A stretch of 64,000 nt of DNA. Origin: Ensifer aridi (GTDB taxonomy: Bacteria; Pseudomonadota; Alphaproteobacteria; Rhizobiales; Rhizobiaceae). This document shows, piece by piece, positions 37,071 through 45,985 of this stretch (positions within the stretch are counted from its first letter, which is position 1; every line of letters begins with the position of its first letter). Made by a program: the position numbers and the translations under genes. Location of the stretch: NCBI RefSeq assembly GCF_002078505.1, contig NZ_LUAV01000007.1:62001-126000 (forward strand), given 5' to 3'. The notes under the pieces are model-generated. The model searched no databases. It was not told the origin of the DNA and was given only the letters and a program-made list of their open reading frames with translations.

Positions 37071-39581
37071 GTGCCAACATTTTCGCCCAGCCTCGAAAAG
37101 GCGCTGCATCAGGCACTGACTTATGCCAACGAGCGCCATCATGAATATGCGACGCTCGAGCACCTGCTGCTGGCATTGATCGACGATGCCGATGCGGCGG
37201 CTGTGATGGGCGCGTGCAATGTTAATCTCGACACGCTTCGCAAGACCGTAACCGACTACGTCGACAACGAATTGTCGAACCTGGTGACGGGCTATGACGA
37301 GGATTCGAAGCCGACGGCCGGCTTTCAACGGGTAATCCAACGCGCCGTCATCCACGTGCAATCCTCGGGCCGCGAGGAGGTGACGGGCGCCAACGTGCTC
37401 GTCGCGATCTTCGCCGAGCGCGAAAGCCATGCCGCCTATTTCCTGCAGGAGCAGGAGATGACGCGTTACGACGCGGTCAATTTCATCTCCCACGGGATCG
37501 GCAAGCGGCCGGGCACTTCCGAGTCGCGGCCGGTGCGCGGAGCGGAGGATCAGGACTCCGAGCAGAAGCCATCGCGCGAGAGCGAGGAGGCAGGTCCGAA
37601 GAAGCAGCAGGATGCGCTCACCGCCTACTGCGTCAATCTCAACGAGAAGGCGAAATCCGGAAAGATCGACCCGTTGATCGGTCGCCATGCCGAAGTCAAC
37701 CGGACGATACAGGTGCTTTGCCGCAGGTCCAAGAACAACCCGCTCTATGTCGGTGATCCGGGTGTGGGCAAGACGGCGATTGCCGAGGGTCTCGCCAAGC
37801 GCATCGTCGAGAAGAAGGTGCCGGAGGCGCTTCAGGACGCTACGATTTTCGCACTGGATATGGGAACGCTGCTCGCCGGAACGCGCTACCGTGGCGACTT
37901 CGAGGAACGCCTGAAGCAGGTTGTCAAGGAGCTCGAGGAATATCCCGGAGCCGTTCTCTTTATCGACGAGATCCATACCGTCATCGGTGCCGGCGCCACC
38001 TCGGGCGGCGCCATGGACGCGTCCAACCTGCTGAAGCCGGCGCTCTCTTCGGGTGCGATCCGCTGCATCGGTTCGACGACCTACAAGGAGTATCGCCAGT
38101 TCTTCGAGAAGGACCGCGCGCTTGTCCGTCGCTTCCAGAAGATCGACGTCAACGAGCCGACGATCGCCGATACGATCGAAATCATGAAGGGATTGAAGCC
38201 CTACTTCGAGGACTACCACCAGCTCAAATATTCCAGCGAGGCCATCAGGGCGGCGGTCGAGCTTTCGGCGCGCTATATCAACGATCGGAAGCTGCCGGAC
38301 AAGGCGATCGACGTCATCGACGAATCCGGTGCAGCGCAAATGCTTTTGCCGGTGAACAAACGCCGCAAGCTGATCACCGAGAAGGAGATTGAGGCGACGA
38401 TCGCGACGATGGCGCGCATCCCGCCGAAGACGGTCTCGAAGGACGACGAGGCGGTGCTTGCCAATCTCGAAAAGGAGCTTCGCTCGGTCGTCTACGGTCA
38501 GGATCTGGCGATCGAGGCACTGGCCTCGTCGATCAAGCTGGCGCGTGCGGGCCTGAGAGAGCCCAACAAGCCGATCGGCTGCTACGTCTTCACCGGCCCG
38601 ACCGGTGTCGGCAAGACGGAGGTGGCCAAGCAGTTGGCGACGTCGCTTGGCGTCGAGCTGCTGCGCTTCGACATGTCGGAATACATGGAACGCCATACCG
38701 TGTCTCGTCTGATCGGCGCGCCCCCCGGCTACGTCGGCTTCGACCAGGGCGGTCTCCTGACCGACGGTGTCGACCAGCATCCGCACTGCGTGCTCTTGCT
38801 GGATGAGATCGAGAAGGCCCATCCGGACCTCTTCAACATCCTGCTGCAGGTCATGGATCACGGTTCGCTGACCGACCATAACGGCAAGAAGATCGACTTC
38901 CGCAACGTAATTCTGATCATGACGACCAATGCCGGCGCATCGGACATGGCCCGGCCGGCGATTGGCTTCGGTTCCTCCAAGCGAAGCGGAGAGGATGTCG
39001 AGGCGCTGAACCGTCTGTTCACGCCGGAGTTCCGCAACCGTCTGGATGCGGTCATTCCGTTCGCTTCGCTGCCGACGCCGGTCATTCATAAGGTCGTGCA
39101 GAAATTCGTCATGCAGCTCGAGACGCAACTCGCCGAGCGCAACGTCACCTTCGACCTTGCACCGGATGCCGTCGCCTGGCTCGCAGAGAAGGGATACGAT
39201 GAAAAAATGGGTGCGCGCCCGCTTGCGCGCGTCATCCAGGAAAACATCAAGAAGCCGCTCGCGGATGAAATCCTCTTCGGCAAGCTCAAGAAGGGCGGCG
39301 TCGTCAAGGTGACGATCGGAACGAAGGAGGACGGCAGCGAGGGGCTGATCCTGGACGCCGTGCCGGAGACGGCGCCGATTAAGCCCAAGGCCGAGGTATC
39401 GCGCCCCGCGGGCAAAGGCGCCAAGGCCAAGAAGGCGGACGAGAAGGAAACGGTCTCGGCTGAGGCTGCTCCGAAGGCGAAGCCGAAGAAGTCGGCGAAG
39501 GCCTCTACCGGCGGTGGCGACGGCTCGGACTCGACTCCTCTCAGGGGCCGGACAGTTCCAAAAGTACCGCGCAAGAAATAG
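37071..39581 (+). CDS. clpA: ATP-dependent Clp protease ATP-binding subunit ClpA
   Basis: 836 residues. N-terminal Clp_N repeats (about 1-145), a charged linker (150-180), AAA module 1 with Walker A GDPGVGKT (228-235) and VLFIDEIHTVIG, AAA module 2 with GPTGVGKT (509-516) and VLLLDEIEKAH, and the D2-small domain. It unfolds proteins and feeds them to ClpP; with ClpS it handles N-end-rule targets. The last 68 residues (769-836) are a Lys/Ala/Pro-rich tail not found in E. coli ClpA, which is about 758 residues long. A very strong hairpin follows the stop. Confidence 0.95.
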   Translation: MPTFSPSLEKALHQALTYANERHHEYATLEHLLLALIDDADAAAVMGACNVNLDTLRKTVTDYVDNELSNLVTGYDEDSKPTAGFQRVIQRAVIHVQSSGREEVTGANVLVAIFAERESHAAYFLQEQEMTRYDAVNFISHGIGKRPGTSESRPVRGAEDQDSEQKPSRESEEAGPKKQQDALTAYCVNLNEKAKSGKIDPLIGRHAEVNRTIQVLCRRSKNNPLYVGDPGVGKTAIAEGLAKRIVEKKVPEALQDATIFALDMGTLLAGTRYRGDFEERLKQVVKELEEYPGAVLFIDEIHTVIGAGATSGGAMDASNLLKPALSSGAIRCIGSTTYKEYRQFFEKDRALVRRFQKIDVNEPTIADTIEIMKGLKPYFEDYHQLKYSSEAIRAAVELSARYINDRKLPDKAIDVIDESGAAQMLLPVNKRRKLITEKEIEATIATMARIPPKTVSKDDEAVLANLEKELRSVVYGQDLAIEALASSIKLARAGLREPNKPIGCYVFTGPTGVGKTEVAKQLATSLGVELLRFDMSEYMERHTVSRLIGAPPGYVGFDQGGLLTDGVDQHPHCVLLLDEIEKAHPDLFNILLQVMDHGSLTDHNGKKIDFRNVILIMTTNAGASDMARPAIGFGSSKRSGEDVEALNRLFTPEFRNRLDAVIPFASLPTPVIHKVVQKFVMQLETQLAERNVTFDLAPDAVAWLAEKGYDEKMGARPLARVIQENIKKPLADEILFGKLKKGGVVKVTIGTKEDGSEGLILDAVPETAPIKPKAEVSRPAGKGAKAKKADEKETVSAEAAPKAKPKKSAKASTGGGDGSDSTPLRGRTVPKVPRKK

Positions 39582-39601
39582 CGCAATCGCGATTGACCCT
39601 G

Positions 39602-39637
39602 ACAGTGCCGGGCGGCCCCGCCCGGCACTGTGTTGTT
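39602..39637 (+). terminator. Strong terminator after clpA
   Basis: ACAGTGCCGGGCGG (39602-39615) and CCGCCCGGCACTGT (39618-39631) are exact reverse complements, with a GTTGTT tail. The stem starts 20 bases after the clpA stop. Confidence 0.85.
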
Positions 39638-39657
39638 GAGCGGAAGGCGCGGTTCCC

Positions 39658-40404
39658 ATGACGTCCATGGAGCGTGTGAAAGACGACCGATCATCCCTTG
39701 CCTGGTTTCTGACCGGCGCGCGCGGGATTTTCAGCCTTCCGGCCATCATCCTGATGCTTTCTTTCGTCGGGTTCTGCTCGCTGACCGTGCAGGCGGGAAT
39801 TCCGCCGGAGCAGGTCGTGTTCATGACCGGCATCGTCTGGGCCTTGCCGGCAAAGGTCATACTGGTGAGCTCGATTCTCAGCGGTGCCAGTCTTGCCACG
39901 GCCTTCCTCGCCGTTACGCTATCGTCGGTCCGTTTGATGCCGATGGTTGCGGCCCTCGTCCCCGAATTGCGGGGGTCGAGAACACCGACATGGCTGCTTC
40001 TCGTGCTCTCGCACTTCGTGGCGATCACCGCCTGGGTCTTTGCGATGGAGCGGGTGCAGGAGGTACCGCGCGATCGTCGCGCAACATTCTTCGCCGGTTT
40101 CAGCATCACGCTGGTTACCGCAAACATGCTGCTGGTCGGCATCGTCTATCACGTTGTCGCCGAATTCCCGCCGATCATTGCTGGCTGCCTCTTCTTCCTG
40201 ACGCCCGTCTACTTCCTTGCCTCGATCTGGCACTCGGCGCGCCATCCGGTAGTCTATGCGGCGCTTGGCGTCGGCCTTCTCGCGGGGCCGCTGTTTTACT
40301 GGATCGCGCCGGAATTCGACATTCTCCTCGCCGGCGTCGGCGGCGGAACGCTCGCCTGGCTTGGCGAGCGCATTTGGCGTTCGCGACAGGAGAAAAGCGC
40401 GTGA
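39658..40404 (+). CDS. AzlC-family branched-chain amino-acid exporter subunit
   Basis: 248 residues, AzlC family, about seven hydrophobic helices, including GIFSLPAIILMLSFVGFCSLTVQAG near the N-terminus, where AzlC proteins have their conserved GxxPhh-type first helix. AzlC with the small AzlD forms a branched-chain amino-acid exporter in Bacillus; the substrate in rhizobia is unproved. It overlaps azlD by four bases (GTGA). It starts 26 bases past the clpA terminator, with no clear promoter. Confidence 0.8.
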   Translation: MTSMERVKDDRSSLAWFLTGARGIFSLPAIILMLSFVGFCSLTVQAGIPPEQVVFMTGIVWALPAKVILVSSILSGASLATAFLAVTLSSVRLMPMVAALVPELRGSRTPTWLLLVLSHFVAITAWVFAMERVQEVPRDRRATFFAGFSITLVTANMLLVGIVYHVVAEFPPIIAGCLFFLTPVYFLASIWHSARHPVVYAALGVGLLAGPLFYWIAPEFDILLAGVGGGTLAWLGERIWRSRQEKSA

Positions 40405-40745
40405 CCTGGCTGGACGGATGGTGGGCCTATGCCTTCATCGCGATTGCCGGCTGGCTCGCGACCGACATCTGGCGATGGCTCGGCGTCCTCGCCGGCAAGC
40501 GGCTCCGCGAGGATTCGGAAGCCTTGAACTGGGTGAGGGCGGTCGCCACCGCGCTCGTCGCGGCCGTCATCGCGAAGCTGATCCTCTATCCGACAGGGGT
40601 TCTGGCGCAGTCGCCCCTCTGGCTCCGCCTTGGTGCGTTAATCGTGGGGGCGATCGCTTTCTTTCTCGCCCGCCAGAAACCCACGGTCGGAATTGCGACA
40701 TCGATAGCTGTATTGGGCGCAGGCCTCTGGTGGCTGGGATTTTGA
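40401..40745 (+). CDS. AzlD-family protein
   Basis: 114 residues from a GTG start overlapping the AzlC stop (GTGA). Four hydrophobic helices. The SEALNWVRAVATALVAAVIAKLI block is the conserved part of AzlD. It is the small partner of the upstream AzlC-type exporter. No earlier start fits the frame without overlapping azlC far more. Confidence 0.8.
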   Translation: MTWLDGWWAYAFIAIAGWLATDIWRWLGVLAGKRLREDSEALNWVRAVATALVAAVIAKLILYPTGVLAQSPLWLRLGALIVGAIAFFLARQKPTVGIATSIAVLGAGLWWLGF

Positions 40746-40814
40746 CGGACCATCGGCTCAGCGTGGCCCCTCAGGGGCAAAAGGGTATCGACGGGGGCTT
40801 TCCCGATTTCCCGC

Positions 40815-40843
40815 AGGACTAAAGCGCGACGCGCTTTAGTCCT
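40815..40843. repeat. Perfect 14-bp palindrome, part 1 of an intergenic element
   Basis: AGGACTAAAGCGCG and CGCGCTTTAGTCCT around a single A, in the azlD/HIT gap. Convergent genes flank it, so it could also terminate transcription. Followed directly by part 2. Confidence 0.6.
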
Positions 40844-40852
40844 CGTTTTTGT

Positions 40853-40907
40853 GCATGTCGCTGTTCCAAAACCGCCGCACACCTTTGGGCGACATGCATT
40901 AAAGCGC
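40853..40907. repeat. Rhizobial-type intergenic palindromic element, part 2
   Basis: GCATGTCG (40853-40860) ... CCAAAAC ... TTTGGG CGACATGC (40890-40897), an imperfect stem that ends in TAAAGCGC. The HIT gene stop (TAA, 40899-40901 on the minus strand) lies within it. I recall closely similar sequences in many Sinorhizobium and Rhizobium intergenic gaps (RIME-type mosaic elements), but this is from memory. Confidence 0.55.
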
Positions 40908-41318
40908 CCGCCGAATTTTCTCCGCGTTTGCAGCCAGGACCTCGTTGTCCTCCATCCGGCCGGAATGCGGCCTCAGCGGAACACCTTCCCGGCGGGGGAT
41001 GACGTGGAAATGCAGGTGGAAGACCGATTGGCCGGCCGGCGGCTCGTTGAACTGCATGATGGTTACGCCGTGGGCATCGAAGGCAGCCTTCGCGGCGATC
41101 GCGATCTTCTGGACCGTGGCGATCAGGGCAGGCAAGGTTGCGGGATCGGCGTCGAAAATGTTGCGTGACGGCGCCTTCGGCAGCACGAGCACGTGCCCCT
41201 CCGCCTGCGGCATCACATCCATGAACGCGACCGTCGCCTCGTCCTCGTAGACGCGGTGCGAAGGAATTTCGCCGCGCAATATTTTGGCGAAGATATTGTT
41301 GGTGTCGTATGCGCTCAT
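40899..41318 (-). CDS. HIT-family protein (HinT-like)
   Basis: 139 residues. HIT signature HLHFHVIP, His101-His103-His105, with ASKQFNEPPAG-type loop MQFNEPPAGQSVFHLHFHV. HinT enzymes hydrolyse AMP-lysine, AMP-NH2 and related adenosine phosphoramidates. It is read after the FemAB-like gene with 75 bases between, and its 3' end lies in the intergenic palindrome. Confidence 0.9.
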   Translation of the reverse strand: MSAYDTNNIFAKILRGEIPSHRVYEDEATVAFMDVMPQAEGHVLVLPKAPSRNIFDADPATLPALIATVQKIAIAAKAAFDAHGVTIMQFNEPPAGQSVFHLHFHVIPRREGVPLRPHSGRMEDNEVLAANAEKIRRAL

Positions 41319-41393
41319 GTCGTTTCCTCTTCTTGCACGCTGATGGGAACACCGCGGCTTTTCAAGTCGTCCTGTGCCGCGATGATTTAGATC

Positions 41394-42572
41394 CTAGTGC
41401 TCCGCTTTGCGGAAAGGCCCGTGCTCTGCAAGGAACTCGCCGGTTTCTTCCACATCCCGGCGCTCCCTTTCGAGATAGTCGGCGACGGCGCGTGCAAGCC
41501 CGGCATGGGTGATGAAATGTACCGAGTGGGTCATCACCGGCATATAGCCGCGCGCAAGCTTGTGCTCGCCCTGAGCGCCCGCCTCGACACGCTTCAGGCC
41601 CTTGGCGATCGCGAAGTCGATGGCCTGATGATAGCAGACTTCGAAATGCAGGAAGGGATGATCCTCGATGCACCCCCAGTGCCGCCCGTAAAGCGCGTCG
41701 CCGCCGATGAAGTTGATCGCGCCCGCGATGTAGCGTCCGTGGCGCTTGGCCATGACCAGCAATATGTCGTCGGCCATTCTCTCGCCGATCAGGGAATAGA
41801 ACGCGCGCGTCAGATAGGGGCGGCCCCATTTGCGGCCGCCGGTGTCCATATAGAAGGCGAAGAACTGGTCCCAGATCGATTCGGTAAGGTCGCTGCCGGT
41901 CAGCCAATCGATGCTTATGCCATGTTCGACGGCCGCCCGCCGTTCCCGTTTCAACGCCTTGCGCTTTCGCGACGCGAGCGTGGCGAGAAAGTCGTCATAC
42001 GATCCGTAGCCGGCATTGGTGAAATGGAACTGCTGATCGGTCCGGTGCAGAAATCCCGCCCGTTCGAACGTCGCCATTTCGTCCGGGGGCACGAAGGTGA
42101 CGTGGGCCGAGGAGAGACCGTGACGACGCGTCAACTCCTTGAGGCCCGCCACAAGGGCGTCACGAACCAGGCGTGGATCGTCCTCTTCGGCTGCCAGGAG
42201 CCGCGGTCCGGTGACCGGCGTGAACGGGACCGAGCATTGCAGCTTCGGATAGTAGCGGCCGCCGGCACGCTCGAAAGCATCCGCCCATCCATGATCGAAG
42301 ACATATTCGCCCTGGCTGTGGCTTTTGACGTAGCAGACGAGCGCCCCGCGCAATGAGCCGTCCGCATCCTCCATCAGCAGATGCTGCCCGAGCCAACCCG
42401 TCTCCGCCGTCGCCGAACCCGATTCCTCGAGCGCCGACAGGTAGGCGTGCGACACGAAGGGATTGTAGGGCGTGCCGGCATGCCCCCGTGACGCGCCGGC
42501 AAGCCTGCTCCAGCGCGCTGGCGAGATCGCGGTGAACGAGTGTTCGATGCGGATGTTGATCGCGTCTGTCAT
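41394..42572 (-). CDS. FemAB-like GNAT protein (DUF482)
   Basis: 392 residues, no signal peptide. It matches the DUF482 family, a member of the FemAB/GNAT fold: NPFVSHAYLSALEESGSA near residue 36, the conserved central WGRPYLTRAFYSLIGERMAD, and GEHKLARGYMPV near residue 340. FemAB enzymes add amino acids to peptidoglycan; the function of DUF482 is not established. It begins 4 bases after the glycerophosphodiester phosphodiesterase gene (42577), so the two are co-transcribed. Confidence 0.82.
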   Translation of the reverse strand: MTDAINIRIEHSFTAISPARWSRLAGASRGHAGTPYNPFVSHAYLSALEESGSATAETGWLGQHLLMEDADGSLRGALVCYVKSHSQGEYVFDHGWADAFERAGGRYYPKLQCSVPFTPVTGPRLLAAEEDDPRLVRDALVAGLKELTRRHGLSSAHVTFVPPDEMATFERAGFLHRTDQQFHFTNAGYGSYDDFLATLASRKRKALKRERRAAVEHGISIDWLTGSDLTESIWDQFFAFYMDTGGRKWGRPYLTRAFYSLIGERMADDILLVMAKRHGRYIAGAINFIGGDALYGRHWGCIEDHPFLHFEVCYHQAIDFAIAKGLKRVEAGAQGEHKLARGYMPVMTHSVHFITHAGLARAVADYLERERRDVEETGEFLAEHGPFRKAEH

Positions 42573-42576
42573 GCGC

Positions 42577-43302
42577 TTAGGAAATCATGGTCTCCCGCGG
42601 ATCGAAACCCTCGAAGGTCATTTGATCCGCATTGGCGAATGTATGCTCCTGTGCCGCCTTATCGCGCACCGTCCAGGTGATGATGGTGCGGCCGAGGGCG
42701 CGTTCCTTGCTGATAAAGCTGTTCGGCAGATGGCCGTAGAAATAGGAGATGAAATCGAGACCGAGCTGCATTGCTTCCTCGTGCACGAAGAAAGTCTCCG
42801 GTTTGGCGCCGTCGGCCGTCAGGCCGAGCGGATACGGCACGTCGAGCGCCTTGAGGTCCTTGAGCAGCCAGTGATCGAAGCTCATCAGCGCGACGCGTCC
42901 CTCGTAGTCTTCGAGCACATCGAGAACCGCCGCGGCGAAACCCTCGTCATCGCCTTTCCGGCCCTTGAGTTCCAGGACGATCGGAACACGGCCATTTACG
43001 AGGCGAAGCATTTGAGCGAGCGTCGGCACCTTGTCCTTGGTGCCGCCGATCGACAGCAGCCCGAGTTCGGCGGCCGTCTTCTCCCGCACATCTCCTTTAA
43101 TCCCGCAGAGACGCTCGAGGTCGTGGTCGTGGAAGATGACCGGCACGCTATCGGCCGTGAATTGCAGGTCGCATTCGATTGCGAAGCCGGCTTCGGCCGC
43201 GCGCTGGAAGGCGGATAGCGTGTTCTCCCAAACCTCACGGTTCATGTCGTGATAGCCCCGATGAGCTATCGGCTGGGCTTTGAGCCAGGAAATGTCCTTC
43301 AT
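42577..43302 (-). CDS. ugpQ: Glycerophosphodiester phosphodiesterase
   Basis: 241 residues, TIM-barrel GDPD. Catalytic and metal residues: His14-Arg15 (IAHRGYH), Glu26-Asn27 (ENTLSAF), Glu43 and Asp45 (ECDLQF), His58-Asp59 (HDHD). It cleaves glycerophosphodiesters such as glycerophosphocholine to glycerol-3-phosphate and alcohol. It lies 12 bases after ridA. Another naming is possible, since rhizobia carry several GDPDs. Confidence 0.87.
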   Translation of the reverse strand: MKDISWLKAQPIAHRGYHDMNREVWENTLSAFQRAAEAGFAIECDLQFTADSVPVIFHDHDLERLCGIKGDVREKTAAELGLLSIGGTKDKVPTLAQMLRLVNGRVPIVLELKGRKGDDEGFAAAVLDVLEDYEGRVALMSFDHWLLKDLKALDVPYPLGLTADGAKPETFFVHEEAMQLGLDFISYFYGHLPNSFISKERALGRTIITWTVRDKAAQEHTFANADQMTFEGFDPRETMIS

Positions 43303-43314
43303 GAGAGTCCCTGA

Positions 43315-43782
43315 TCAGGCGATTTCGACGATGGCGTCGATCTCGACGGCCGCGTTGAAGGGTAGGGAGGCCATGCCTACAGCGGCCCGCGCGTGCTTGC
43401 CGGCCTCACCGAGCACATTGGCGAAAAGATTTGAGGCGCCGTTGATGACAAGGTGTTGTTCGGTGAAATCGGGAGTCGAGCCGACAAAGCCGTTGATCTT
43501 GACGAGGCGCCGGATGCGGCCGAGATCGCCGCCCAAAGCTGCCTTGGCCTGCGCCAGGATGTTGATCGCGCAGAGCTCCGCGGCCCGTTGCGCGGCGGCG
43601 ACGTCGACGTCCTTGCCGACATGCCCCGTCACGGCGACCTTGCCGCCTTCCATCGGCAATTGTCCGGAAATATAGAGCGTCGAGCCGGTGACGACGTAGG
43701 GCACGTAATTCGCGACGGGTGCGACCGCCTGTGGAAGGACGATGCCGAGCTCGGTAAGACGCTTTTCGATCTCTGCGGACAT
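43315..43782 (-). CDS. RidA-family enamine/imine deaminase
   Basis: 155 residues, longer than standard RidA (about 128), like the YjgH subgroup: VTGSTLYISGQLP (conserved pocket), HLVINGASNLFANVLGEAGKHARAAVGMASLPFNAAVEI with the conserved Arg. Standard RidA removes reactive 2-aminoacrylate; not all longer homologues do. It leads the minus-strand set ridA, ugpQ, FemAB-like, HIT. Confidence 0.85.
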   Translation of the reverse strand: MSAEIEKRLTELGIVLPQAVAPVANYVPYVVTGSTLYISGQLPMEGGKVAVTGHVGKDVDVAAAQRAAELCAINILAQAKAALGGDLGRIRRLVKINGFVGSTPDFTEQHLVINGASNLFANVLGEAGKHARAAVGMASLPFNAAVEIDAIVEIA

Positions 43783-43924
43783 GAAAGGCTCCCTTGTTGT
43801 CTTTTGTGGTAAAATCCTGCATGCAGAGGCAGGATCACGACAGGCGCCAGCCGGAACGGATCTGCCTCGCTTCTGCCGAAAGCTTGTTTATCGCATTGCC
43901 GGCGAGTCCAACAGGAGGAAACGG

Positions 43925-44740
43925 ATGTTTCGTAAAGGCTTCGGTCGTGCCAGTCTGGGGGCTCTCTGTTTCGCTGTCATGACTGCCGGGGCGAATGCGA
44001 GCGCGCTCGCTCCCCATCGTGCAGTCTACGACCTGGAATTGAAGGACGCCTCCGAACGTTCCGGAATTTCCGGCATGTATGGTCGCATGGTCTACGAGTT
44101 CAACGGCTCTCCCTGCGAAGGCTATACCGTGAGCTTCCGCTTCGTCACTCAGGTCGATACCGGGGAGGAGGTTCGCCTGACCGATCAGCAGACCACCACC
44201 TATGAGGACATGAAGAACGGCAGCTTCCGCTTCCTGACCCGGTCCTTCACCGATGAAAAGCTGGACAAGGAGGTGCGCGGAAGCGCGCATGAGGAAAAGA
44301 CCGGCGTCAAGGTCGAGCTCACCGCACCCGACAAGCGCGAGGTTGCTCTGGCCGCGAGCCGCTTTCCGACCGAGCACATGTTGGAGGTGATCGAGCGGGC
44401 GAAGAGGGGCGAGTCGTTCTTCGAGTCCCGCATTTTCGACGGCTCCGATACGGGCGACAAGACGCTGATCACGTCGACCTTCGTCGGCAAGCCGCGTCAG
44501 CCCTCCGCGGACGAGGCCGACGCCGGCAAGGCGGGCAGGCTCGCGGGCGAAAAATATTGGCCGGTGACGATATCCTACTTCAACGACAACGCCAGCGGCG
44601 ACGCGCAGCCCATCTATCGCATGTCCTTCAAACTCTACGAGAACGGCGTCACGCGGGACTTGACGATGGACTACGGCGACTTCGTGCTGAGCGGGAAGCT
44701 CGCAGACCTCGAAGTCTTCAATGCCGAAGAGTGCAAGTAG
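43925..44740 (+). CDS. eipB: Periplasmic envelope-integrity protein EipB (DUF1849)
   Basis: 271 residues with a signal peptide (cleavage near ANASA, residue 26). DUF1849: HRAVYDLELKDASERSGISGMYGRMVYEFNG, a spiral beta-barrel. In Brucella EipB has a conserved disulfide that supports cell-envelope integrity; here the only cysteines in the mature protein appear as GSPCEGY (about residue 60) and the C-terminal EECK. AGGAGG precedes the ATG. Monocistronic; a 7-bp hairpin follows the stop. Confidence 0.88.
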   Translation: MFRKGFGRASLGALCFAVMTAGANASALAPHRAVYDLELKDASERSGISGMYGRMVYEFNGSPCEGYTVSFRFVTQVDTGEEVRLTDQQTTTYEDMKNGSFRFLTRSFTDEKLDKEVRGSAHEEKTGVKVELTAPDKREVALAASRFPTEHMLEVIERAKRGESFFESRIFDGSDTGDKTLITSTFVGKPRQPSADEADAGKAGRLAGEKYWPVTISYFNDNASGDAQPIYRMSFKLYENGVTRDLTMDYGDFVLSGKLADLEVFNAEECK

Positions 44741-44747
44741 CGTATCG

Positions 44748-44771
44748 CCCGAAACTGTCTGTGCTTTCGGG
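44748..44771 (+). terminator. Hairpin after eipB
   Basis: CCCGAAA (44748-44754), 10-base loop, TTTCGGG (44765-44771), starting 8 bases after the stop; no U-run. Confidence 0.4.
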
Positions 44772-44816
44772 ATAACGAGAGCTGTGAGCCGTTTCAGGCA
44801 AAAAATGCCCACCAGT

Positions 44817-44845
44817 CTTGATTTATCGGGCGGTTGCCGTTAATG
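44817..44845 (+). promoter_or_regulatory. Candidate rpsB promoter
   Basis: CTTGAT, 17 bases, TTAATG. The rpsB ATG is 124 bases downstream of the -10, leaving a long leader that could carry an S2-type autoregulatory structure (not identified). Confidence 0.4.
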
Positions 44846-44968
44846 GGCTGCCCATTCCACACGTAAGGCATGGGATGTTCCGGGAGAAATCCGGACTGTT
44901 CCGCCGGTGGGCGCATCGCGGTGCGCTCGACGCCTTGCGGAGGTTCAACCGGAAAAGGAGACAAAGGC

Positions 44969-45736
44969 ATGGCATTGCCTGATTTCACCATGCGCCAGCT
45001 TCTCGAAGCCGGCGTCCACTTCGGCCACCAGACGCATCGCTGGAACCCGAAGATGAAGCCGTACATCTTCGGCGACCGTAACAACGTTCACATCATCGAC
45101 CTCGCTCAGACCGTGCCGATGCTGTCGCGCGCCCTCCAGGTCGTCAGCGACACCGTTGCCAGCGGCGGCCGCGTGCTCTTCGTCGGCACCAAGCGCCAGG
45201 CTTCGGAAATCATTGCCGACGCGGCGAAGCGCTCTGCCCAGTACTACGTCAACGCCCGCTGGCTCGGCGGCATGATGACCAACTGGAAGACGATTTCCAA
45301 CTCGATCCAGCGTCTGCGCAAGCTTGACGATATCCTCGCTTCGGAAGCTTCTGGCTTCACGAAGAAGGAACGCCTGAACCTCGAGCGCGAGCGCGAAAAG
45401 CTGAACCGTGCGCTTGGTGGCATTCGCGACATGGGCGGCACGCCGGACCTGATGTTCATCATCGACACCAACAAGGAATCGATCGCGATCGAAGAAGCCA
45501 AGCGCCTTGGCATTCCGGTCGTTGCCGTCATCGACTCCAACTGCGATCCGGATCTCATCGACTACCCGATTCCCGGCAACGACGACGCTTCGCGCGCCAT
45601 CGCTCTTTACTGCGATCTCGTCGCTCGCGCCGCTATTGACGGCATTGCCCGTCAGCAGGGCGCCGCTGGCCGCGATCTCGGCGCATCCGAAGAGGTTCCG
45701 GTCGAGCCGGCCCTCGAGGAATCGTCCGAGGCCTGA
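44969..45736 (+). CDS. rpsB: 30S ribosomal protein S2
   Basis: 255 residues. Signature [30 protein letters not shown] at the N-terminus and the P-loop-like [13 protein letters not shown] and [15 protein letters not shown] are standard S2. The start is the ATG at 44969, with AAAAGGAG upstream; an earlier frame start at 44870 has no support. It is the first gene of the rpsB-tsf-pyrH-frr cluster, but is separated from tsf by two hairpins. Confidence 0.98.
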   Translation: MALPDFTMRQLLEAGVHFGHQTHRWNPKMKPYIFGDRNNVHIIDLAQTVPMLSRALQVVSDTVASGGRVLFVGTKRQASEIIADAAKRSAQYYVNARWLGGMMTNWKTISNSIQRLRKLDDILASEASGFTKKERLNLEREREKLNRALGGIRDMGGTPDLMFIIDTNKESIAIEEAKRLGIPVVAVIDSNCDPDLIDYPIPGNDDASRAIALYCDLVARAAIDGIARQQGAAGRDLGASEEVPVEPALEESSEA

Positions 45737-45745
45737 TCGGGCCGC

Positions 45746-45767
45746 ACGGCAGACGGAGCGCTGCCGT
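45746..45767 (+). terminator. Hairpin after rpsB
   Basis: ACGGCAG (45746-45752), 8-base loop, CTGCCGT (45761-45767), 9 bases after the stop; no U-run. Confidence 0.4.
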
Positions 45768-45787
45768 ACGCATGAAATGTCGGGACG

Positions 45788-45828
45788 AGGCCGTTTGTGA
45801 TGGAGAATCTGAACGGCCTTGTTCTTTA
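45788..45828 (+). terminator. Terminator-like hairpin between rpsB and tsf
   Basis: AGGCCGTT (45788-45795), 16-base loop, AACGGCCT (45812-45819), then TGTTCTTTAT. It is 52 bases after the rpsB stop and may uncouple rpsB from tsf. Confidence 0.6.
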
Positions 45829-45985
45829 TCAGCCGGAAATGGCGCGGCCGGCCGCGGGCAGGCCCGCAAACATCGCTATGATCGCTTCATAATGATGTCA
45901 CAGAGAAAGGCCATTTCCTGCCAAACCTTCTGGCACTGCGCCACTCGCGGTCGGCGCGCCAGCCAAACTGACAAGAGGCACGAAG

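Noticed and set aside
36690..40142. 1150-codon open frame opposite clpS, clpA and azlC
   Set aside because: Shadow of three well-supported genes; no ribosome site or domain on the minus strand.
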